Assembly (NCBI RefSeq): GCF_900141805.1
Contig: NZ_FQYN01000001.1
Location: 496,001 to 560,000 of the forward strand
Source: Hymenobacter daecheongensis DSM 21074
Lineage (GTDB): Bacteria > Bacteroidota > Bacteroidia > Cytophagales > Hymenobacteraceae
Direction of reading: 5' to 3'
Length of the DNA stretch: 64,000 bases
This document shows, piece after piece, positions 58,676 through 64,000 of this stretch. Under the pieces are notes generated by a model. It was not told where the DNA came from. It saw nothing but the letters and a program-made list of their open reading frames with translations, and did not search any database. A program made the translations under genes and the position numbers. Position 1 is the first letter of the stretch; every line of letters begins with the position of its first letter.

Positions 58676-59575
58676 CTAGGCGTTCAGGCCTTCAGCGGTA
58701 GCAATCAGCTCAGCAATGTCGAAAACCTGCACTGAGGATTCGCGCTCCTTGTTCTTCACGCCGTCGCTCATCATGGTCATGCAGAACGGGCACGATACGG
58801 CGATGATGCCGCGCTGATCGGTGCGGGCCGAGGGCGTAGCGCCGGCGTTGCCACTTTCCACGCCATTGAGGTTGGCCAGGGCCGCCGCGTTGCCGTCGAG
58901 GGTGGCCAGGGCTTCCTCGGTGCGCTCCACGTTGATGTCTTTTTTGCCGGGCTCGGGCTCTTTCCACATCTGCGCACCGCCAGCGCCGCAGCACAGGCCG
59001 TTGGCTTTGCTACGCTTCATTTCTACAAGGTCAGCATCTAGGGTGGCCAGCACGTCGCGGGGAGCTTCGTAGATGTTGTTGGAACGGCCCAGGTAGCAGG
59101 AATCGTGAAAGGTGATGCGCTGGCCCTTGAACTCGCCGCCGCCCGACACGCCCACGCGGCCCTCGTTGATGAGCTGCTGTAGGAAAGTGCTGTGGTGAAT
59201 GACTTCGTAGTTGCCACCCAGCGCAGGGTACTCGTTCTTAATGGTGTTGAAGCAGTGCGGACAGGCCGTCACAATCTTCTTGATGCCGTAGCCCTCGAAG
59301 GTGGTGATGTTCTGCATGGCCTGCATCTGAAACAGGAACTCGTTGCCGGCGCGCTTGGCTGGGTCGCCGGTGCAGGTTTCTTCCATGCCCAGCACGGCGT
59401 ATTTCACGCCCACGTGCTCCAGAATCTGCACGAAGGCCCGCGTCACGCGCTTGTAGCGGTCGTCGAAAGCGCCGGCGCAGCCCACCCAAAACAGGATTTC
59501 GGGCTCCTCCCCAGCCGCCGCCAGGTTGGACATGAGGGGGACATTGATGGGTCGCTTGGCAAGTTGCTCAGCCAT
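58676..59575 (-). CDS. CCG-domain Fe-S protein (HdrB/LutA-like)
   Basis: A 299-residue protein of the heterodisulfide reductase subunit B superfamily. Cysteine-rich blocks: FWVGCAGAFD, EETCTGDPAKRAGN, ACPHCFNTIKNEY, HDSCYLGRSN, LCCGAGGAQMWKE and SCPFCMTMMSDG, enough for the two CCG cluster-binding domains. Residues about 225-255 hold a low-complexity Ala/Asn/Gly-rich insertion between cysteine blocks that I do not expect in the family. With the membrane Fe-S protein encoded upstream it probably moves electrons to or from quinone. ATG at 59573-59575. Confidence 0.88.
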   Translation of the reverse strand: MAEQLAKRPINVPLMSNLAAAGEEPEILFWVGCAGAFDDRYKRVTRAFVQILEHVGVKYAVLGMEETCTGDPAKRAGNEFLFQMQAMQNITTFEGYGIKKIVTACPHCFNTIKNEYPALGGNYEVIHHSTFLQQLINEGRVGVSGGGEFKGQRITFHDSCYLGRSNNIYEAPRDVLATLDADLVEMKRSKANGLCCGAGGAQMWKEPEPGKKDINVERTEEALATLDGNAAALANLNGVESGNAGATPSARTDQRGIIAVSCPFCMTMMSDGVKNKERESSVQVFDIAELIATAEGLNA

Positions 59576-59585
59576 ATTTTTGGGA

Positions 59586-59667
59586 AGCTAGAAGTCAGGA
59601 GTTAGAAGATAGGAGCAAAGGTGGCACAGGAGTCGAGCAGAAGCATTCTAGCTCCTAACTCCTGTCT
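59586..59667. repeat. Word-array inverted repeat, 7-nt word GNTAGRA
   Basis: The left arm reads GCTAGAA, GTCAGGA, GTTAGAA, GATAGGA; the right arm on the minus strand reads GAGACAG, GAGTTAG, GAGCTAG. The period is 7. In its loop lies CACCTTTG (59616-59623, minus strand), a possible promoter box for the Fe-S gene at 58676. The membrane Fe-S gene stops inside the right arm. Confidence 0.78.
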
Positions 59668-61051
59668 CCTTCTCCGTCACGTACAGGTCATCGGCCCAGT
59701 TGAAGCGGTCGGAGGGCGAGAAGGCCCACGGGGCGCCGTTGTTTTCGATGTTGGAGAACATCACGTTCAGCGAGTTCGGCGCGGCCGACTCTTCCAGCAC
59801 CAGGAAGCGGCGCATCTCGATAATGCTTTCCAGCGGGTTGATGTTCACGGGGCAGGCTTCCACGCAGGCATTGCAGGTGGTGCAGGCCCACAGTTCTTCG
59901 GGCGTCACGTAGCCGCGCAGCAGCGTATGATTTTCTTTATCAAGCACTTCCTGCTCGGCGTGCTTGGCTTCGGCGCCGTACAGGTTAGGCTGGAAAATCA
60001 GCGGCGAGTTGTACTTCTCCTCCACCCGGTCACGCGTATCCATGATGATTTTGCGCGGCGAGAGCAGCTTGCCCGTCAGGTTAGCGGGGCACACCGAGGT
60101 GCAGCGGCCGCACTCGGTGCAGGAGTAGGCGTTGAGCAGGTTGGTCCAGGCCAGGTCGTCTACGTCCTTGGCCCCGAAAGGCGTGGGCGCCATAGCCGAG
60201 CCGTCGGGGTTGGTAGCCGGAGCCGGCACCACATAGGTCGGGTCCATCATGGCCTTCACTTCATGGGTAATGCTGTCCACGTTCGAAAACTGCCCCTGGG
60301 GCACCAGCCGTGAGTACCACACGTTCGGAAACGCCAGGATAATGTGGAAGTGCTTGCTGCTGGGCAGATAGTTTAGAAAGCATAGGATGCCCACGATGTG
60401 CGCCCACCAGCCCACGCGCTCCAGCGCGTGCAGAGCTGTTACGCTATCCGGAAACAAGCCCGTGAGCAGGCTGCTGATGGGGAAAGTGCCCGGCAGATCC
60501 ACGCCTTCCAGCTGGTGCAGCTTCAGGTCGGCGGTGTTCATGGTGAACAGCGCCGCCATCAAAATCACCTCTATATAAAGAATCACGTTGGCATCTAGCT
60601 TGGGCCAGGCCCGCAGTTCGGGGCCGGTAAAGCGCTTCACCGGCGGCTTCGAATTGCGCCGCCACCAGAAGGCGGCCACCGCAATAATCACCAGTGCGCC
60701 GAGAATCTCGTTGGTCGCCATCAGCACATCGTACACCGGACCGAGGAAACTCAGGGCCCGGTGGGTGCCAAAGATGCCGTCAATCATGATTTCGATGACC
60801 TCGATGTTGATGACCAGAAAGCCCACATACACCACCATATGCAGCAAAGCCGGCGTGATGCGCTTGAACATTTTCTGCTGGCCGAAGGCTACGAGCAGGG
60901 TTTTGTTGAGCCGTTCGCTCACGTTGCCGGACATATCCCGGTCGCGCCCGACGAGGATATTGGCCCGAACTTTCCGGGCCTGCCACACGAACAGGCCGAA
61001 GCCCGCGATGGCAACCAACAGAAACAGCAGGTTTTGGATGGAGAAGTGCAC
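59648..61051 (-). CDS. Membrane-bound 4Fe-4S protein (heterodisulfide-reductase-like)
   Basis: A 467-residue protein. The N-terminal 260 residues have about five membrane helices (NLLFLLVAIAGFGLFVW, LLHMVVYVGFLVINIEVI, ILGALVIIAVAAFWW, VILYIEVILMAALFTM, WWAHIVGILCFLNYL). The C-terminal part holds two 4Fe-4S motifs (CTECGRCTSVCP, CTTCNACVEACP). With the CCG protein encoded next it resembles HdrDE/GlpC-type quinone-linked oxidoreductases. The start is GTG at 61049-61051. The final residues ETGVRS and the TAG stop are encoded by a repeat arm. Confidence 0.88.
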   Translation of the reverse strand: MHFSIQNLLFLLVAIAGFGLFVWQARKVRANILVGRDRDMSGNVSERLNKTLLVAFGQQKMFKRITPALLHMVVYVGFLVINIEVIEIMIDGIFGTHRALSFLGPVYDVLMATNEILGALVIIAVAAFWWRRNSKPPVKRFTGPELRAWPKLDANVILYIEVILMAALFTMNTADLKLHQLEGVDLPGTFPISSLLTGLFPDSVTALHALERVGWWAHIVGILCFLNYLPSSKHFHIILAFPNVWYSRLVPQGQFSNVDSITHEVKAMMDPTYVVPAPATNPDGSAMAPTPFGAKDVDDLAWTNLLNAYSCTECGRCTSVCPANLTGKLLSPRKIIMDTRDRVEEKYNSPLIFQPNLYGAEAKHAEQEVLDKENHTLLRGYVTPEELWACTTCNACVEACPVNINPLESIIEMRRFLVLEESAAPNSLNVMFSNIENNGAPWAFSPSDRFNWADDLYVTEKETGVRS

Positions 61052-61143
61052 AGCAGTGGGTAGGTTTGGGAATCAGACCGAAATATACTCGGTATGCATA
61101 ATAATTTACGGGTTTTCTGCGGAAAGATTTTTTTACCGGAAGC

Positions 61144-61174
61144 CTTGCAGGTCCGATTGGGTTTACTACTTTTG
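61144..61174 (+). promoter_or_regulatory. Promoter of tRNA-Phe
   Basis: CTTG at 61144-61147, 19 bases, TACTTTTG at 61167-61174. It lies 43 bases before the tRNA and diverges from the Fe-S gene. Confidence 0.6.
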
Positions 61175-61217
61175 TGCTCCCCAATGGCCAAAAGGCCCGC
61201 GGGGAATACCAAGAGCT

Positions 61218-61290
<73 letters not shown>

Positions 61291-61292
61291 CT

Positions 61293-61328
61293 AAAAAGCC
61301 CTTCTGCAGCACGCGGAAGGGCTTTTTT
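61293..61328 (+). terminator. Terminator after tRNA-Phe
   Basis: AAAAAGCCCTTC pairs with GAAGGGCTTTTT; a T run follows. Confidence 0.85.
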
Positions 61329-61330
61329 GT

Positions 61331-61586
61331 TGTTTGGGGCATGAATTGGGGTATGTGGGGCGTTGCCTATATGCATCTGTTATATGCGATACTAAAGGAC
61401 TACGAAGTCATTTGGGAAGCATGTACCAGGGGCTGTTGCCTTACGCCCTCTCCTATTTGAGTACCTATCAAGCCTTCACTATTTCTGCTCTCAAGGAATT
61501 TAAGCCTTTATTCCGACGCTTGTTTGAGCCCCTCTTTGTGTAGGCTACCTTAGCAGAAAAATTCCTTTAGTAACCCTGCTGTTGAT
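61331..61586 (+). other. AT-richer leader region before the DUF4007 gene
   Basis: No gene I can support. A 69-codon open frame at 61334-61543 lacks family similarity that I can see. Composition shifts here from the GC-rich backbone to the AT-richer segment. No integrase and no copy of the tRNA 3' end is visible. Confidence 0.4.
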
Positions 61587-62489
61587 ATGGAGCGCCTAAT
61601 ATTCAGTGGACACGATACGTTTACGTGTAAGCACAGTTGGCTGAAAAAAGGCTATGATTTCTTAAACACTGGGCATAGCTTCACCGATGCGGATGCAGTC
61701 GTAAAGCTTGGCGTAGGCAAGAACATGGTCACGGCTATTCGCTACTGGCTTCGCTCCTTTGGCTTAACAGATGAAAGCGATACCCTGCAGGAGGAAGCTC
61801 ATCTCTTTCTTTCTACCGACGAAGGATATGACCCTTATATTGAAGACAATGCGACACTTTACTACCTGCATTATCTGTTAGTCAAGACGAATAGGGCTTC
61901 GCTTTACAGTATAGTTTTTAACGAATTGCGAAAAGAGAGCTTTGGCTTTAGCCGGAAGCATCTGCAGCAATTCGTGGTCCGCAAGTGTGAGGAGGTGGGG
62001 GCCCCTCTGGTCAACGACAACACGCTAGATACTGACATCACAGTATTCGTGCGAAGCTATTCCGCTAGTAATCGAAGCAAGCCTGATGTGGAAGAAGATT
62101 CAACGGGCCTCCTGCAGGACCTCTCGCTACTCAGCGTTGACCGTACTACGGAGAGGGTAGACAACAAGGAAACTTCCATTGAATGGTACCGGCTAGAAAA
62201 TCAAGAGCGTAACGACATACCCTGGCAGGTTGTCCTAATGATTATTCTGGACAACCCTACCTGGGGTGAAGTTATCAGCTTCCGGGACTTGGAGGCTGCT
62301 CCTAATTCACCGGGGTTAGTGTTTGCGCTGAATGAAAAAGGCCTCTATTACAAGATCGAAGAGATGATAGAGCGTTACCCAAAAGACATTGTTTATTCCA
62401 GCACAGCTGGCAACCGGGTTTTAACAATCAAAAAAGACCGAGTGCAACTCGCAGAGGTCATGCAAGAATATTATGGCCAAACGGTTTAG
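61587..62489 (+). CDS. DUF4007 family protein, defence-associated
   Basis: A 300-residue protein. FSGHDTFTCKHSWLKKGYDFL at the N-terminus and AVVKLGVGKNMVTAIRYWLRSFGL (shown as landmarks) are the DUF4007 signature; the C-terminus has a possible winged-helix part (DIPWQVVLMIILDNPTWGEVISFRDLE). From memory, DUF4007 genes occur beside PAPS-reductase (DndC-like) and ATPase genes in Dnd-like phosphorothioation or related defence islands. A role in sensing or marking DNA is inferred. ATG at 61587-61589. The next gene overlaps its end by 17 bases. Base composition is AT-richer than the backbone. Confidence 0.85.
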   Translation: MERLIFSGHDTFTCKHSWLKKGYDFLNTGHSFTDADAVVKLGVGKNMVTAIRYWLRSFGLTDESDTLQEEAHLFLSTDEGYDPYIEDNATLYYLHYLLVKTNRASLYSIVFNELRKESFGFSRKHLQQFVVRKCEEVGAPLVNDNTLDTDITVFVRSYSASNRSKPDVEEDSTGLLQDLSLLSVDRTTERVDNKETSIEWYRLENQERNDIPWQVVLMIILDNPTWGEVISFRDLEAAPNSPGLVFALNEKGLYYKIEEMIERYPKDIVYSSTAGNRVLTIKKDRVQLAEVMQEYYGQTV

Positions 62490-64000
62490 TCCTTCTGTCA
62501 ATATCGTTCGGGATGCAACTCATGAGCTTTCCTACTTGCCTACGCCCAATGCGAAGGCTGTTTTTGGGCAACTTGTCAACAACTACCTATCTGGCACCCA
62601 CTGCTTCAATATAGTAGGTGCTTACGGCACGGGTAAGTCGGCCTTCCTGTGGGCTTTCGAGCAAACCTTAATGAACAAGAAAACCTACTTCCAATCAGAA
62701 GTCGGTTTTAAGAATGTAGCCGCTTTTAAGTTTGAGCACTATGTTGGTCAATATGCCTCCCTAAAAGAGACCTTGGCCCAACGCTTTATGCCTGATGGCA
62801 ATGCTGAAGCAAACTCAAAGGCTGTAATTAATGCCCTTGACAAAGAGTACCATAACCTTGCTGCCAAGCAAACAGCATTGGTTTTAGTAATCGACGAGTT
62901 CGGTAAGTTTCTAGAGTACGCCGCCAATGAGAACCCTGACGAAGAACTTTACTTCATCCAGGAGCTAGCAGAGTATATCAACGACTCTTCCAAGGAAATT
63001 CTCTTACTAACTACCGTCCACCAAGACTTCAGCAATTATGGCTTCGCGTTAAGTCGTACCCAACAGCAGGAGTGGGCGAAGGTGAAAGGACGTTTGAAAG
63101 AGTTGCCTTTCAACGAACCGGTAGAGCAGCTACTCTATCTAGCGGCTCAGCAACTAGCTACTTCTCAGGAGTCAAAGGCTGACCTGTCACTCAACCAGCA
63201 GCTTTTTGAGGCCATTAGCGCCGCGAAGGCGTTTCCGCTGCATGATTACTTCACTCCCGAGGTACAACGGGACGTATGGCCGCTAGACATACTCTCAGCT
63301 GCTGTGATGGTGTTGGCCCTGCAGCGTTACGGGCAAAACGAACGGTCACTGTTTTCCTTTCTACGCTCAGATGACTACTTAGGTCTTCAGGATCATCCAG
63401 CCGATGGCACCTACTATGGTGTTAGTAGTGTATACGACTACCTACTTTACCACTATTACTCGCTGCTGTCCTCGCGCCATAATCCACATGCGGCACATTG
63501 GGCCAGCATAAAGGAAACTTTGGACTTGCTAGAGGCTGGCTTCCATGAAAAAGCCGGCCTAGATGCCGCACGTAAGCTAGTTAAGACCATAGGTCTCCTA
63601 TCTCTTTTCGCGCCAGCTGGTGCTGAGTTAGACTCAGACTTCCTCACTACTTATGCCCGACTCAGCTTAAGCATACCCAATGCTGAACCTATATTGACCG
63701 TGCTCACTAGGCGTAAGCTGATCCGGTTTGTAGACTACAAGAAGAGTTATGTTCTATTTGCTGGAACTGACCTCGATATAGAGTTGGCCATTGACGAGGC
63801 CGGCAGCTTAGTAGAGCAAGTAACGGATGTAGCTACTCGTCTCAGCACCTTCTTCTCTTTCCCATACGTCGCTGCCAAACGCATCTCTTTTGAAGTTGGG
63901 ACGCCCCGAATCTTCAAAATCGTAATGACGGAGCACCCTCTACTGGAGCAGCCGCAAGGGGAAATTGATGGCTACGTGAACCTGATTTTCTCCGATACCT
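62473..64000 (+). CDS. Large P-loop ATPase of a putative defence island, cut by the window edge
   Basis: An open frame of 509 codons running off the right edge. It begins MAKRFSPSVNIVRDATHEL. The P-loop is VGAYGTGKSAFLWAFE near residue 53, Walker B is LVLVIDEFGKFLEY near residue 141, and sensor-1-like LLLTTVHQDFSNYG follows. The middle is helical (DYFTPEVQRDVWPLDILSAAVMVLALQRYG, as landmark). This looks like a STAND/AAA-type ATPase of the kind found with DUF4007. ATG at 62473-62475 overlaps the DUF4007 gene by 17 bases, pointing to one operon. The C-terminal part is missing. Confidence 0.85.
   Translation, partial: MAKRFSPSVNIVRDATHELSYLPTPNAKAVFGQLVNNYLSGTHCFNIVGAYGTGKSAFLWAFEQTLMNKKTYFQSEVGFKNVAAFKFEHYVGQYASLKETLAQRFMPDGNAEANSKAVINALDKEYHNLAAKQTALVLVIDEFGKFLEYAANENPDEELYFIQELAEYINDSSKEILLLTTVHQDFSNYGFALSRTQQQEWAKVKGRLKELPFNEPVEQLLYLAAQQLATSQESKADLSLNQQLFEAISAAKAFPLHDYFTPEVQRDVWPLDILSAAVMVLALQRYGQNERSLFSFLRSDDYLGLQDHPADGTYYGVSSVYDYLLYHYYSLLSSRHNPHAAHWASIKETLDLLEAGFHEKAGLDAARKLVKTIGLLSLFAPAGAELDSDFLTTYARLSLSIPNAEPILTVLTRRKLIRFVDYKKSYVLFAGTDLDIELAIDEAGSLVEQVTDVATRLSTFFSFPYVAAKRISFEVGTPRIFKIVMTEHPLLEQPQGEIDGYVNLIFSDT

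Noticed and set aside
61334-61543. A 69-codon frame downstream of tRNA-Phe as an integrase remnant
   Set aside because: No tyrosine-recombinase motif (R-H-R-Y) or other family pattern can be seen in it.

Overview
The window looks like chromosome of a high-GC member of the Bacteroidota, most likely Hymenobacter or a close relative. Reasons: GC-rich codon usage, the Bacteroidota-type promoter motif TAnnTTTG (with a -33 TTG-like box) in front of several genes and tRNAs, absence of obvious Shine-Dalgarno sites, a type IX secretion C-terminal sorting domain, DUF4293/DUF4476-type proteins, and the aminotransferase-tyrA-DAHP synthase/chorismate mutase gene order. The genus is inference; no rRNA is present.

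Layout. 1-8 kb: thioredoxin-like, DinB-like, lipoprotein, DgkA, GNAT, fumarase, and an ECF-type sigma factor with a TonB-domain anti-sigma factor. 8.4-13 kb: a CarboxypepD_reg protein, then an aromatic amino acid operon (aminotransferase, tyrA, DAHP synthase/chorismate mutase) preceded by two tandem Tyr/Phe leader-peptide attenuators. 13-20 kb: acyltransferase, beta-barrel protein, phosphoesterase, and a cyclic-nucleotide-domain histidine kinase with a response-regulator/thioredoxin-reductase-like fusion. 20-36 kb: radA, a TlpA-like protein without cysteines, a T9SS cargo, radical SAM/SPASM, suhB, lnt, rsmI, pterin dehydratase, two disordered proteins, a second sigma/anti-sigma-like pair, glyA and tatC. 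36-47 kb: rpiB, rbfA, methyltransferase, FtsX-like permease, and an SNF2 helicase carrying a 347-residue intein with class 3 hallmarks. 47-61 kb: two tRNA-Pro, beta-barrel protein, ABC exporter, truA, thiolase, an OmpA/TPR/PD40 lipoprotein, an Fe-S protein pair and tRNA-Phe. 61.5-64 kb: a visibly AT-richer segment with a DUF4007 protein and a large P-loop ATPase, probably the edge of a defence island.

Threaded through the backbone are about twenty intergenic inverted repeats of two kinds. One kind has termini of the form GTCATnnnGAG (families A, B and D below). The other has arms that are degenerate tandem arrays of a 7- or 8-nt word, with a different word at each locus. Both kinds sit at gene 3' ends, and at least ten genes end inside an arm of the second kind. 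One such element lies in frame inside lnt.

Gene boundaries were adjusted where the longest open frame ran back into a repeat, a terminator or a promoter. No base composition, homology search or RNA folding was computed; all statements rest on reading the sequence and on family knowledge.
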